In this document: positions 45,077 through 53,817 of the stretch, in pieces
How the letters are laid out: each line of letters begins with the position of its first letter
Position numbering within the stretch: the first letter of the stretch is position 1
Assembly (NCBI RefSeq): GCF_013204855.1
Contig: NZ_JABMKZ010000021.1
Location: forward strand, 1 to 64,000
Direction: 5' to 3'
Length of the DNA stretch: 64,000 nt
DNA from: Paenibacillus alba
Lineage (GTDB): Bacteria > Bacillota > Bacilli > Paenibacillales > NBRC-103111
Program-made: the position numbers and the translations under genes
The notes under the pieces: model-generated
Databases searched by the model: none
Told to the model about the DNA's origin: nothing
The model's input: only the letters and a program-made list of their open reading frames with translations

Positions 45077-45511
45077 CTAATCTTGGTCAATCATCTGTTT
45101 AAGTGTATAAATAAAATCAGTGCGGGATTGATCAATTTCCAATACTTTTTTTATATTTTGGGCATGCTTTTTGACCGTATTTTCGGACACGTACAGGATA
45201 CTGGCAATCTTTTTCACCGAGTAATGATTGCATAGCAGCTCAGCAACCTGTGTTTGTCGCTCACTCAGCTTACGGCGCGGATGATCGCTGGGACGATCGG
45301 CTATCCCCACCCCTGCTGTCCTCGTATTTCGTTGCTCTGGTCTATCTACATGAGCGCTTACCGTACTCTCCCAAGTAATAACGACCTTTTCAGATAAATC
45401 CAAGGCGGAGACCTCTTTTAGTATCATAATGTGCAGGGAGTCCAGTTTCTCATTGACAGTGGAGTTATGGACATGAGAATCAACAGTAAGTTTTAATTTC
45501 TTGATAATCAT
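45077..45511 (-). CDS. LuxR-type helix-turn-helix protein under Fur control
   Basis: The 144-residue protein has a C-terminal LuxR/GerE-type domain (about 78-135): LSERQTQVAELLCNHYSVKK, then SENTVKKHAQNIKKVL. The N-terminal 70 residues are not a receiver domain and I do not recognise them. A strong Fur box lies 109 bp upstream, so it should be expressed in iron limitation. Its position between the siderophore synthesis and uptake operons suggests regulation of one of them. It is monocistronic with its own terminator. Confidence 0.85.
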   Translation of the reverse strand: MIIKKLKLTVDSHVHNSTVNEKLDSLHIMILKEVSALDLSEKVVITWESTVSAHVDRPEQRNTRTAGVGIADRPSDHPRRKLSERQTQVAELLCNHYSVKKIASILYVSENTVKKHAQNIKKVLEIDQSRTDFIYTLKQMIDQD

Positions 45512-45619
45512 AGCACTTATACCCCCTAATAGTAGGTCATACTCTTATTTCAATTCCCCGATGTTCACAAGCAAAGAACAAGGTTCTATGTCATTCAACT
45601 GGTAGTGTCATTTTACATT

Positions 45620-45638
45620 GATAATGATAATCATCATC
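45620..45638 (-). promoter_or_regulatory. Fur box before the LuxR-type gene
   Basis: GATAATGATAATCATCATC matches the classical 19-bp Fur consensus at 18 of 19 positions. It lies between the ATPase gene end (45649) and the LuxR-type start (45511), and so controls the latter. Confidence 0.88.
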
Positions 45639-45648
45639 AAAATTATTG

Positions 45649-46485
45649 TCAAATAATATTAAGCTCTTGCCTCTTCCCCTTAGGCGAAATCTTGCGCCCC
45701 TTCCCATGCGGAATACAAATTGGCGTACCAAATAATAGATCTGCGCCGATTTCACACTCCATCCCATACACCTCGCGAATCATCTCTTTGGTTACGATAT
45801 CTTCCGGCATTCCTTGAGAATGAACCCCTTTATTGTGAACAGCGATCATATGATGCGCATACCGGCAGGCCAAATTCAAATCATGCAGCACCATGACAAT
45901 GGTACGCTGCTCCTGTTGATTCAGTTCAAATAACAAATCCATGATTTCAACTTGATGGGCTACATCCAAATAGGTTGTCGGCTCATCCAATAGCAGAATC
46001 TCCGTATCCTGTGCTAACGTCATGGCAATCCAAGCTCTCTGCCGTTGACCCCCGGAAAGCGAATTCACATCGCGATCCATCAGATGGCTCATGTGAGTTA
46101 GCAAAAGCGCTTTCTGCACCTGAAGCTCATCCTCCTCGGACCATTGATGAAATAAGCTCTGATACGGATACCGCCCCAGTCGTACCAACTGCAAGACGGT
46201 TAGACCCTCTGGCAGAACAGGTCCCTGTGGCAGCACGGCCATCTGTCTGGCTACTTCCTTGGTCGAGAGCCGGGCAATTTCGCGGCCATTCAAAAGAATC
46301 GAACCTTGTGCAGGCTGCAGCAATCTAGCGAATGAACGCAATAAAGTAGACTTGCCGCAACCGTTGCTCCCAATCAGAATAGTAATCTGCCCGTGCGGAA
46401 TATGTAAGTTTAACGTATCCATAATGATTGTTTCTCCGTACCGGAGCGTTAGCTGCTGCGCGGTTAGTGCAGACTTGATCATCAT
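45649..46485 (-). CDS. Ferric siderophore ABC transporter ATPase (FecE/FhuC type)
   Basis: The 278-residue protein shows Walker A GSNGCGKST (about 38-46), Q-loop, signature LSGGQRQRAWIAMTLAQ, Walker B ILLLDEPTTYLD and the H-loop VLHDLNLA. It energises import through the two adjacent FecCD-type permeases. GGAGG precedes tandem ATG codons (46485, 46482). It is the only ATPase gene among the iron uptake genes of the window. It may therefore also serve the second permease pair at 51804-53817, as shared ATPases are known in Bacillus. Confidence 0.93.
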   Translation of the reverse strand: MMIKSALTAQQLTLRYGETIIMDTLNLHIPHGQITILIGSNGCGKSTLLRSFARLLQPAQGSILLNGREIARLSTKEVARQMAVLPQGPVLPEGLTVLQLVRLGRYPYQSLFHQWSEEDELQVQKALLLTHMSHLMDRDVNSLSGGQRQRAWIAMTLAQDTEILLLDEPTTYLDVAHQVEIMDLLFELNQQEQRTIVMVLHDLNLACRYAHHMIAVHNKGVHSQGMPEDIVTKEMIREVYGMECEIGADLLFGTPICIPHGKGRKISPKGKRQELNII

Positions 46486-46520
46486 TAAACCTCCTTCTGT
46501 CCTCCATGTCTTCGTTTCGG

Positions 46521-47573
46521 CTAGCCTTGCTGCCTTTTTACTTTGATTAGCATGTATAAAAAGAATGGCGCCCCAATCACCGCAGTGAACACGCCAGCTG
46601 GGATATCTCGCGGCGCGAATAAGGTGCGTCCTACGAGATCAGCAGCAACGAGCAGAATGGCCCCCATCACTGCAGAGCAGACGAGTAGAATGCCATGCGA
46701 ACCACCAACGATTCGGCGCGAGATATGCGGCGCCATCAAACCGATAAAGCCAACGCTGCCGACAAAAGCGACGGCCGATCCCGCTAACCCTGCTGCTGTG
46801 AAGATCAGCGCAAAACGTTGAAGCTGCAAACGCCCCCCCAACAAGATGGGCAGCTCATTGCCGAGCACCTGAATATTCAGACGTCTGCTTAGCGTAAACA
46901 GAATCGGCACAAATAGGATCAGCCAAGGTGAGTAATAGAGAACCGTATCCCAGTTGGCGCCGTATACCGTACCTGTAAGCCAAACCTTGGCTTGACTGAG
47001 CACAGCAATCGGACTGAAGATGAGAAAAAGCGTCTTCAGAGCTTCAAGGAGAGCAGATACGCCTAGTCCGACCAAAATGATACGAGATGGCGATATCCCC
47101 TTTTTCCAAGCGGCCAGATAGATGAATACCGCAACTACCAAAGCGCCTACAAAGGCAAACACTGGCATAAGAAATATACTCGTTTTGAGACTGAAGATAG
47201 CAAGAAACAACACTGCGGCCATCGCTGCACCGCTTGTAATCCCGATAATATCCGGAGAAGCCAGCGGATTGCGGACAACGCCTTGCATGATCGTTCCGGC
47301 CAATGCGAGAGCCATCCCTGCCAAACAAGCCATGATAAGCCGCGGCAGCCGGAAGTTCCATATGACAATCGATTCCATCGCCTCTCCATGAGGACCACCC
47401 CATAGCACCTGCACCGTTCGCAGTGGCGAAATATAGAGTGTTCCCGCACCTATACTTATGATCGAAAGCATCAAGAGGATCAGCATACTTACAAAAAGCA
47501 TTGCCATTCGTTTCTTTTCCATTAAAAAGGATATACGCAATCGCTCAGAGCGAAAAGTGACATAGCGACTCAT
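46521..47573 (-). CDS. Ferric siderophore ABC permease (FecCD family)
   Basis: The 350-residue protein has about ten membrane helices and the FecCD landmarks RLPRLIMACLAGMALALAGT, GVVRNPLASPDIIGITSGAA, GSVGFIGLMAPHISRRIVG and GRTLFAPRDIPAGVFTAVIG. It pairs with the next-upstream permease. Its start overlaps that gene by 4 bp (ATGA). A second possible start lies 17 codons in (MEKKRMAML). Membrane translocation of a ferric hydroxycarboxylate siderophore is inferred from context. Confidence 0.92.
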   Translation of the reverse strand: MSRYVTFRSERLRISFLMEKKRMAMLFVSMLILLMLSIISIGAGTLYISPLRTVQVLWGGPHGEAMESIVIWNFRLPRLIMACLAGMALALAGTIMQGVVRNPLASPDIIGITSGAAMAAVLFLAIFSLKTSIFLMPVFAFVGALVVAVFIYLAAWKKGISPSRIILVGLGVSALLEALKTLFLIFSPIAVLSQAKVWLTGTVYGANWDTVLYYSPWLILFVPILFTLSRRLNIQVLGNELPILLGGRLQLQRFALIFTAAGLAGSAVAFVGSVGFIGLMAPHISRRIVGGSHGILLVCSAVMGAILLVAADLVGRTLFAPRDIPAGVFTAVIGAPFFLYMLIKVKRQQG

Positions 47574-48574
47574 TTCGCAACATACTCCTTTCTTGCCAAA
47601 TAAATAAAGAACGGAGCACCGATGATGGCTGTCATAACGCCAACGGGAACTTCCTTCGGGTACGCAACGAAGCGAGCTGCGATATCCGCAGCCAGCAAGA
47701 GCGAAGCGCCCGATACAATGCTGTAAGGAATCACCCAGCGATGATCAATGCCGACAATCCCCCGTACAACATGTGGAATGATCAAGCCGACAAAGCCAAT
47801 AGGCCCGGCAATCGCCACAGAGGAACCAGCAAGCAGCACAATGACAATTAGCGCGACAATCTTGACACGCAGGGTGTTCTGCCCTAAGCCCTTGGCAACA
47901 TCCTCGCCGACAGAGATAACATTCATCGCCTGGCCAAGAAACAGCGCGCATATGGCGCCTGCCAAGAAAAAGGGCAGCACCGGCAATATGGCTTCAAGCT
48001 TGCGTCCTTCCACGGATCCCGCCATCCATAGAAAAATATTATCCAAAACACTGTCATTCGATACGAGAATTGCGGCGGTGAATGAGGTGAATAAAGCGGA
48101 CAAGGTGACTCCGGCCAACGTCAGTTTAAGCGGCGTTATGCCCTCATGACCAACAGCGGCTATGAAGTAAACCCCAACAGCTGCAACCGCGGCACCCAGC
48201 AACGAGAGCCACATGAATTCGAGCTGCGAAGTCATCGAGAGCACAGAAAATCCGATAACAATGAAGAAGCCCGCTCCCGCATTGATTCCGAGAACGCCTG
48301 GCGAAGCCATAGGATTCCTCGTTAAGGCTTGCATCAACGTTCCCGCTGTCGCCAAAGCCCCTCCCACGATGCAGGCGATTAACGCTCGCGGCAATCGGAT
48401 GTCGCGTATAACAACGTGTGCGTTCGTTCCATCAAAGCGCAAATATGCAGCAAGAAATGTAGACCATGATGTATCGGTATAGCCATACACATTGCTGCTG
48501 AGGAACAGAGCTGCCGCTATGCCCAAACCAACGACTAGCCCCGTAATTCTGGCTGAATTGCTTCGAAGTATCAT
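47570..48574 (-). CDS. Ferric siderophore ABC permease (FecCD family), partner
   Basis: The 334-residue permease has RLPRALIACIVGGALATAGT, ALTRNPMASPGVLGINAGAG, GPIGFVGLIIPHVVRGIVG and PKEVPVGVMTAIIG as family landmarks. AAGGGA lies 7 nt before ATG 48574. It follows the binding-protein gene after a stem-loop and is transcribed with the second permease and the ATPase. Confidence 0.92.
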   Translation of the reverse strand: MILRSNSARITGLVVGLGIAAALFLSSNVYGYTDTSWSTFLAAYLRFDGTNAHVVIRDIRLPRALIACIVGGALATAGTLMQALTRNPMASPGVLGINAGAGFFIVIGFSVLSMTSQLEFMWLSLLGAAVAAVGVYFIAAVGHEGITPLKLTLAGVTLSALFTSFTAAILVSNDSVLDNIFLWMAGSVEGRKLEAILPVLPFFLAGAICALFLGQAMNVISVGEDVAKGLGQNTLRVKIVALIVIVLLAGSSVAIAGPIGFVGLIIPHVVRGIVGIDHRWVIPYSIVSGASLLLAADIAARFVAYPKEVPVGVMTAIIGAPFFIYLARKEYVAK

Positions 48575-48604
48575 CTTACGTTCCCTTCCGTATAAACGAA
48601 ATTC

Positions 48605-48642
48605 AAACCCGTAGCCAAGTCATTCGACCAGATTACGGGTTT
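48605..48642 (-). terminator. Stem-loop between binding-protein and permease genes
   Basis: AAACCCGTA and TACGGGTTT form a 9-bp stem (48605-48613 and 48634-48642) in the gap after the binding-protein stop. On the minus strand only a weak T-run follows. It may act as a partial terminator or RNA-stabilising hairpin that keeps the binding protein in excess, as known for many ABC operons. Confidence 0.6.
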
Positions 48643-48654
48643 GTCCAACTTTTT

Positions 48655-49659
48655 TTATTTTAATAAATACTTCGACAACTCATCGACCATCAGATTGGCG
48701 GAAATAATGCCCCCTGAGGAATTCCAAATGCCATCGTTCACTTTGATCGCTTTTCCTTTTTTCACGACGTCCAAGTTTTTCCAAAGCGTTTCTTCCTGCC
48801 AAGCTTTTTCGGTTTTGGCAGTCATCCCTTTATCGTCTTCCAGTGTAAAATAGAACATGATATCACCATCCAACTCTGGAATACGCTCCTTCCCTATAAT
48901 CTCGGCGAATGTAGGTTTATCTTGCGCTGCGGGCCTCTTGAGACCAATTTTTTTGAGAATGCCGCCAGCAAATGTATCTTGATAATAAACCCTTACTTTA
49001 TCCTCCAAATAGAAGCGAACCAACGAAACCTTGGTATTTGTTTTGTCACCTAGTTTTTGCTGAAGATCCTTCACTTTGGTTTCAAAAGCAGCCAACTGCT
49101 TCTCGCCCTCTTCATTCTTATTCAATGCTCCTGCATAAATTTTGAAGTTGATCAGCGAGTCTGAATTGGTTCGTTCCGAGAAAACCGTAGGCGCGATGCT
49201 CGATAATTGCTGATATATTTTCTCTTGACGCAGCTTGTTGCCGATAATTAAATCAGGCTTGAGCGCTGCGATCGCCTCCAAATTTGGCTGATTTTCATCT
49301 CCGACAATCTGCACACCTTCCAATTTGTCCTTCAAATGGTCATAATAAGGTTGTACGCCCCATGCTTTAACCATCCCAACTGGTTTGATGCCAAGTGCCA
49401 GAGCAGCCTCCACGGCATCATTAACCAAAATGACAACTCTTTGCGGATTACCTTTAACCGTCGTTTCCCCCATAACATGTTTAACCGTGTAGGGTGTACT
49501 AACTGCTGGAGTTGCCTTCTCTGTTGCTGCAGCGCCAGCTGCGTTTGTTGTGGGCTGTGAAGATGTTGTGGGTGTTCCTGCGCCACATGCCGCCAAAATA
49601 AGTGATAAAATGATGAAAAGAAGCCCCATTGTATGTTTTCTAGTACCTTGCCGAATCAT
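48655..49659 (-). CDS. Ferric siderophore-binding lipoprotein (FecB/Peripla_BP_2)
   Basis: The 334-residue protein has a signal with lipobox LAAC (Cys near residue 25), a Thr/Ala-rich spacer and the binding fold (HVMGETTVKGNPQRVVILVN, LKPDLIIGNKLRQEKIYQQL). Start ATG 49659 (MIRQGTRK) follows GGGAGAG. The longer frame to 49704 merely translates the Fur box and leader. It is first in an operon with two permeases and an ATPase. It is closely related to the binding half of 53807-55777 in this segment (KPDLIIGNK-RQEKIY). Confidence 0.92.
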   Translation of the reverse strand: MIRQGTRKHTMGLLFIILSLILAACGAGTPTTSSQPTTNAAGAAATEKATPAVSTPYTVKHVMGETTVKGNPQRVVILVNDAVEAALALGIKPVGMVKAWGVQPYYDHLKDKLEGVQIVGDENQPNLEAIAALKPDLIIGNKLRQEKIYQQLSSIAPTVFSERTNSDSLINFKIYAGALNKNEEGEKQLAAFETKVKDLQQKLGDKTNTKVSLVRFYLEDKVRVYYQDTFAGGILKKIGLKRPAAQDKPTFAEIIGKERIPELDGDIMFYFTLEDDKGMTAKTEKAWQEETLWKNLDVVKKGKAIKVNDGIWNSSGGIISANLMVDELSKYLLK

Positions 49660-49682
49660 GATTTCTCTCTCCCTTTTTGTAT

Positions 49683-49702
49683 TGATAATGATTCTTGTTA
49701 TC
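49683..49702 (-). promoter_or_regulatory. Fur box before the binding-protein/permease/ATPase operon
   Basis: On the minus strand GATAACAAGAATCATTATC matches the 19-bp Fur consensus at about 16 positions. It ends 23-24 bp before ATG 49659. It also lies about 110 bp from the divergent Btr-like gene and could affect both. Confidence 0.85.
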
Positions 49703-49812
49703 ATCTATTAGTCTAAAGCAAGCGTTATTGACCGTCCATGACCTGAAATATCCGATATGATGCACAATTCTACCAGTAAACTCATAAATGCTAGCGAGAG
49801 GGTGAGAATATT

Positions 49813-51426
49813 TTGCCTGCCACATCATTTCATCATGTTTCCCCTAAAAGTCATACCCTCCATATGCTCTCTTCCATCCGCAGATTGAGGCGATTGCAGC
49901 CCTTCTTGCAACGAACTAGAACTGTCCATGTTTCTATGCTCTGCCTCATTGCGAAAGGAAGCGGAACGATCGTGATTAACGATGTGCCGCATTCCTATGA
50001 GCCGCATCAACTATTTCATTTCAGTCCTGGTACAAAAATTGGCATAGAAACCATGGATGCAGAAACCCAGTATTACCAAGTCATTATCCATTCTGTGACA
50101 ACGATGAGGCGCAGACAACAATGGACGCTCAAGAGTGCTTCTGGTTCACTGAAAGGACTGCCCACAGGACCTTTGACTTCGCGTAATCCCGATCAAGTAC
50201 AGCAAAGAATCATTGATCTTTATCATTTGATCCATCCCATTGGGGCTGACGATGGGAATGGGGCTACAGATCCCGATTTGCAACTGCAAGGTCTGCTTCA
50301 CTTCCTCATTTCAGATACGACAAAAAAAGAATCTCCACAGCTTCCCACACATGGGATAGACGCCTGTATTGCCTATATTCATCAACAATACCACCAAAAA
50401 ATTACACGCGAAAAACTGGCAGACATCGCGATGCTTACTCCTAATGCGTTTTGTCGCAGCTTCAAGCGCGCAACAGGTATTTCCTTTACTGATTATTTAA
50501 ATCGTGTAAGGATCAAACATGCCAAAGATCAGTTGACACCCTCCTGTTCCATTAAAGAAGTAGCTAGTAGCGTCGGTTACAGCAGTGAGTATTATTTCAG
50601 TCGCTTATTTAAAGAAGCTGTTGGCTACTCACCCACGTTGTATATTAAAAGAGAACGCCTTACAATCGCTTCGGCTTCGCGTACTGGATTTCACAACAAT
50701 TTAGCCTCTATAGGACTGAATCCAGCTGCCGGGGTGGATTGCTACCGATATCCATGGATGAATGACGCTGATTATAATTTGCGATTAACGTCAGCCTTGG
50801 AACAACTTAGGCTTGTGAAGCCTGATCTTATCATCGCCGACTACTTTCATAAATCCTTATTTGAGGTATTGAAACAGATTGCTCCTACAGTTGTCCTAGA
50901 TCATCATCTTAACTGGCGTCTGACACACATGAATATTGCCGAGTTGGTCGGACGTGAAAAAGAAGCCTCGCAATCCTTCCATCAGCTAGATGAAAAAACG
51001 TCAGAAGCCCGCTATTCGCTGGACAAATCGATCGGGAATGCACGTGTTACCGTCATGCAGGTTGTTCCGCATGCGCTTCGTATTCAGGGAGCTGTCAACC
51101 ATCCGTTGAATGAATTGCTGTATGCCGAGCTTGGCATGAAGCCAGGCAATGCGGTATCTCCTACCAAAATGCGCGATGAAATGTTGGTCGAAGAATTCCC
51201 AAGTCTTAAGACCGAGCACTTATTTATTATCAAACATATTAATCATCCGGAATCGGATCATTTATTTAAGCAACTCATACAGACTCCTGCGTGGAGCTCA
51301 ATTCCTGCTGTTGCCAACCAACAAACGCACTATATTCCGAACTGGCTTCTCATGAGCTGGACCCCTATTGGTAGAAGCAAGATCATTCAAGATCTTACGG
51401 AGATGTTCCTTTCGCCTGCAAAATGA
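49813..51426 (+). CDS. Btr-like AraC activator with C-terminal siderophore-binding domain
   Basis: The 537-residue cytoplasmic protein has an N-terminal sensor region, an AraC domain (about 185-285: LADIAMLTPNAFCRSFKRAT and VGYSSEYYFSRLFKEAVGYS), and then a Peripla_BP_2 domain without signal peptide (LVKPDLIIADYFHKSLFEVL, AELVGREKEA). This is the layout of Bacillus Btr, which binds a ferric siderophore and activates uptake genes. Start TTG 49813 has GGTGAG 7 nt upstream. It is divergent from the binding-protein operon it probably controls. It differs from the fusions at 19087 and 53807 in lacking a lipobox between the domains. Confidence 0.9.
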   Translation: MPATSFHHVSPKSHTLHMLSSIRRLRRLQPFLQRTRTVHVSMLCLIAKGSGTIVINDVPHSYEPHQLFHFSPGTKIGIETMDAETQYYQVIIHSVTTMRRRQQWTLKSASGSLKGLPTGPLTSRNPDQVQQRIIDLYHLIHPIGADDGNGATDPDLQLQGLLHFLISDTTKKESPQLPTHGIDACIAYIHQQYHQKITREKLADIAMLTPNAFCRSFKRATGISFTDYLNRVRIKHAKDQLTPSCSIKEVASSVGYSSEYYFSRLFKEAVGYSPTLYIKRERLTIASASRTGFHNNLASIGLNPAAGVDCYRYPWMNDADYNLRLTSALEQLRLVKPDLIIADYFHKSLFEVLKQIAPTVVLDHHLNWRLTHMNIAELVGREKEASQSFHQLDEKTSEARYSLDKSIGNARVTVMQVVPHALRIQGAVNHPLNELLYAELGMKPGNAVSPTKMRDEMLVEEFPSLKTEHLFIIKHINHPESDHLFKQLIQTPAWSSIPAVANQQTHYIPNWLLMSWTPIGRSKIIQDLTEMFLSPAK

Positions 51427-51477
51427 ATCGAATTGCCTCGCTGATCGGCCAATTCCGAGAGAGATCGGGGCCCTGCT

Positions 51478-51690
51478 TTATTCTTCTCATTGGAATTTGT
51501 CCACTGAAATCAGCCGTCAAAGAGTTTTTTGCCAGCTTACACTGGAAATAATCCAATGAAATACTCATTAAAAGCTCAAAATACTTACTTTTTAGATTAT
51601 GCATTGGAGTTTATCCAGTGAAATCGTCCTTCAAGCTCTTCAAACTAACTTGCATTGGAATTAATACAAGGAAACCAGCTTATCACTCTG
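51478..51690 (+). repeat. Four-hairpin intergenic repeat, CAYTGGA family
   Basis: Units at 51488 (CATTGGAATTTGTCCACTG), 51540 (CACTGGAAATAATCCAATG), 51602 (CATTGGAGTTTATCCAGTG) and 51653 (CATTGGAATTAATACAAGG) each form a short hairpin, CAYTGGA pairing with TCCARTG. Spacing is 52, 62 and 51 bp, and each unit is followed by AAAY. The sequence is unrelated to the CCTGC family, but the spacing is almost the same. The region between the Btr-like gene and the permease gene holds no other gene. Confidence 0.82.
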
Positions 51691-51745
51691 AAGCCCTTCT
51701 CAAAAAAAAGGGGAGACTTCTGCTTTCCATTCATTTGCACATAGG

Positions 51746-51780
51746 GAAAACCGTCAGGAAAACATCCTGACGGTCCTTTT
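51746..51780. terminator. Bidirectional terminator
   Basis: CCGTCAGGA (51751-51759) pairs with TCCTGACGG (51765-51773). TTTT follows shortly after on the plus strand, and TTTT follows on the minus strand. It closes the permease operon ending at 51804 and may also stop transcripts of the Btr-like gene. Confidence 0.85.
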
Positions 51781-51803
51781 GCGTGTAAACTCATTCTTTA
51801 TTG

Positions 51804-52805
51804 TCAACGAATCGGCTTGCGCTTGAATAATAAATAAAGGAAGAACGGGGCCCCGATGCCTGCCGTGAATACCCCAGCCGGTATATCAAGCGGCATAAAC
51901 AGCATACGCCCGGCCAAATCAGCCAACAGAAGCAGAATCGCGCCGGTTAAAGCCGCAACAGGAATGATGAGCGAATATGAATTGCCTACGAGTTTGCGGG
52001 CGATATGTGGAGCCATGAGGCCGAGGAACGAAATCATCCCTGCCACCCCAACAGCCGCACCGGCAAGTGCTACGCTGTAGAGCAGTACGATCACTCGGGT
52101 AGCCTGTAGCCGGCTGCCAAGCCCCATAGCCGTCGCTTCGCCTAATGTCTGAATCGTCAACTCCTTCGCATACACGAAGGATAGCGGGATAAAGATGGCA
52201 ATCCATGGAAAGATGACCTGCACGTACTTCCAGCTTGTCCCGTAGATGCTGCCTGTCATCCAATTCAACACCTGAGCCGCCAAATAAGCCGGACCGCTAA
52301 TGAGCAAGAACATGGTGAGCGCCCCCAGCGCGGTAGAAAGGCCGATGCCGATGAGCACCAGCCTGTAGGTCGACACTCCCTGCTTCCAAGCAAGGGTATA
52401 ATTGATCAGCACCGCGAGAAGCGCGCCCACCATCGCAATAACCGGAACCCAATGAATGCTGTAGCCGGTGAACAGTGTCATGAAAGCAACAGCCGCTGCC
52501 GATGCGCCTCCGGTGACGCCCAGAATGTCCGGTGAAGCGAGCGGGTTCCGAATCACCCCCTGCAGAAGGGCGCCTGATACGGCCAGCGCCGCCCCAATCA
52601 GGATCGCAGTAAGGATTCTCGGAAGCCGGAATTTCAGCAGAATCAGCTCTGAGCTGCCCATATTCTGTCCGATCAACGAGCGGAAAACATCCTTCATCGG
52701 GATGCTTACACTACCAACAGAGAGGCTAACCATTGAAAGCACGATCATCACGAGAAATAAACCGATAATGATCAAAGCCGATCTTCTCGAGCGTAATTTA
52801 GCCAT
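51804..52805 (-). CDS. Ferric siderophore ABC permease (FecCD family), second system
   Basis: The 333-residue permease has RLPRILTAILIGAALAVSGA, GVIRNPLASPDILGVTGGAS, ISFLGLMAPHIARKLVG and PLDIPAGVFTAGIG as family landmarks. Start ATG 52805 has AGGAGG 7 nt upstream, and a longer frame to 52826 would contain that site. It overlaps the preceding permease by 8 bp. No ATPase gene follows; a terminator lies downstream, so an ATPase must be supplied in trans, perhaps the one at 45649. Confidence 0.92.
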   Translation of the reverse strand: MAKLRSRRSALIIIGLFLVMIVLSMVSLSVGSVSIPMKDVFRSLIGQNMGSSELILLKFRLPRILTAILIGAALAVSGALLQGVIRNPLASPDILGVTGGASAAAVAFMTLFTGYSIHWVPVIAMVGALLAVLINYTLAWKQGVSTYRLVLIGIGLSTALGALTMFLLISGPAYLAAQVLNWMTGSIYGTSWKYVQVIFPWIAIFIPLSFVYAKELTIQTLGEATAMGLGSRLQATRVIVLLYSVALAGAAVGVAGMISFLGLMAPHIARKLVGNSYSLIIPVAALTGAILLLLADLAGRMLFMPLDIPAGVFTAGIGAPFFLYLLFKRKPIR

Positions 52806-53817
52806 GCTCCTTCCTCCTTGCCGCATGGATCAGAAAGGGAACACCGAGCATCGCCGTAGCGATACCGACGGGTACCTCCTTAGGCATCAGGACGAAACGC
52901 GACGCAAGATCCGCCGCTACGAGCAGCAAGGCTCCGCTTAATGCGCAGCACGGCAGCAGCCACCGGTGATCATGGCCGATCAGCGCCCGGCACAGATGCG
53001 GAACGATCAGCCCGACGAACGCGATCGGGCCTGCCGCCGAGACCGAACTCCCGGCGAGCAGTACGACGGCAAGCGAGGACAGCAGCCGCACGAGCGTCAC
53101 CCGCTGACCCAGACTCCGGGCACTGTCCTCGCCCAATACCATAATGTTGAAAGAGCTTGCCAAAAACAGCGCTAGGCCTAAACCAATCGCCATATAGGGG
53201 GCTACTGACAGCAAATGGTCCAACTTCCTTCCGGAGACGGACCCGATCATCCAGAACAAGGCCGTATCCAGCGACTGCTTGTTAATTAGAATCAAGCCGG
53301 ACGTGATCGACGAGGCCAAAGCCCCCATCGCCGCGCCGGCCAGGGTAAGCTTGATCGGCTCGAACCAGCTGCCACGCATCGCCATGGCGTAGACGCAGAT
53401 CGAGACGAACAGCGCGCCCGCAAAAGCGATCCAAATCATCGCATTCATCGAAAGAGCCGATCCAAATAGGACCAGCCCGATGACGATGAATAACGAAGCA
53501 CCGGCATTAATGCCGAATATGGAAGGGGACGCCAGTGGGTTTCGCGTCAACACCTGCATGACGGCACCGGCTACTGCGAGACAGGCACCAACGGCAGCTG
53601 CGACCAGAACCCGAGGCACCCGGGTCGTTCGAAGAATCAAATGCTCGTTCGAGCCGTCGAAATGCTTGTAACTCATCCACAAATCGCCAAGCGTATATGT
53701 ATGCGCCCCAAGTAAAACGCTCGCTGTGGCGAGCATAAGCAGAAACACAGCTCCCGCCGACAATCCGATCATCTTGCTTTTGCGTGTGTGAAGCAAGGCA
53801 GCCGTATTATTTGACAT
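52798..53817 (-). CDS. Ferric siderophore ABC permease (FecCD family), second system partner
   Basis: The 339-residue permease has TRVPRVLVAAAVGACLAVAG, VLTRNPLASPSIFGINAGAS, GPIAFVGLIVPHLCRALIG and PKEVPVGIATAMLG. Its start overlaps the stop of the AraC/binding-protein fusion by 11 bp, so translation is coupled to the binding-protein half. GC content looks higher than in neighbouring genes. It forms the pore with the downstream permease. Confidence 0.92.
   Translation of the reverse strand: MSNNTAALLHTRKSKMIGLSAGAVFLLMLATASVLLGAHTYTLGDLWMSYKHFDGSNEHLILRTTRVPRVLVAAAVGACLAVAGAVMQVLTRNPLASPSIFGINAGASLFIVIGLVLFGSALSMNAMIWIAFAGALFVSICVYAMAMRGSWFEPIKLTLAGAAMGALASSITSGLILINKQSLDTALFWMIGSVSGRKLDHLLSVAPYMAIGLGLALFLASSFNIMVLGEDSARSLGQRVTLVRLLSSLAVVLLAGSSVSAAGPIAFVGLIVPHLCRALIGHDHRWLLPCCALSGALLLVAADLASRFVLMPKEVPVGIATAMLGVPFLIHAARRKEHG

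Noticed and set aside
49660..49704. Longer N-terminus for the binding protein at 48655
   Set aside because: The extra 15 codons translate the Fur box and the ribosome site; the signal peptide begins at ATG 49659. Unlike the two fusions, no upstream gene reads into it.
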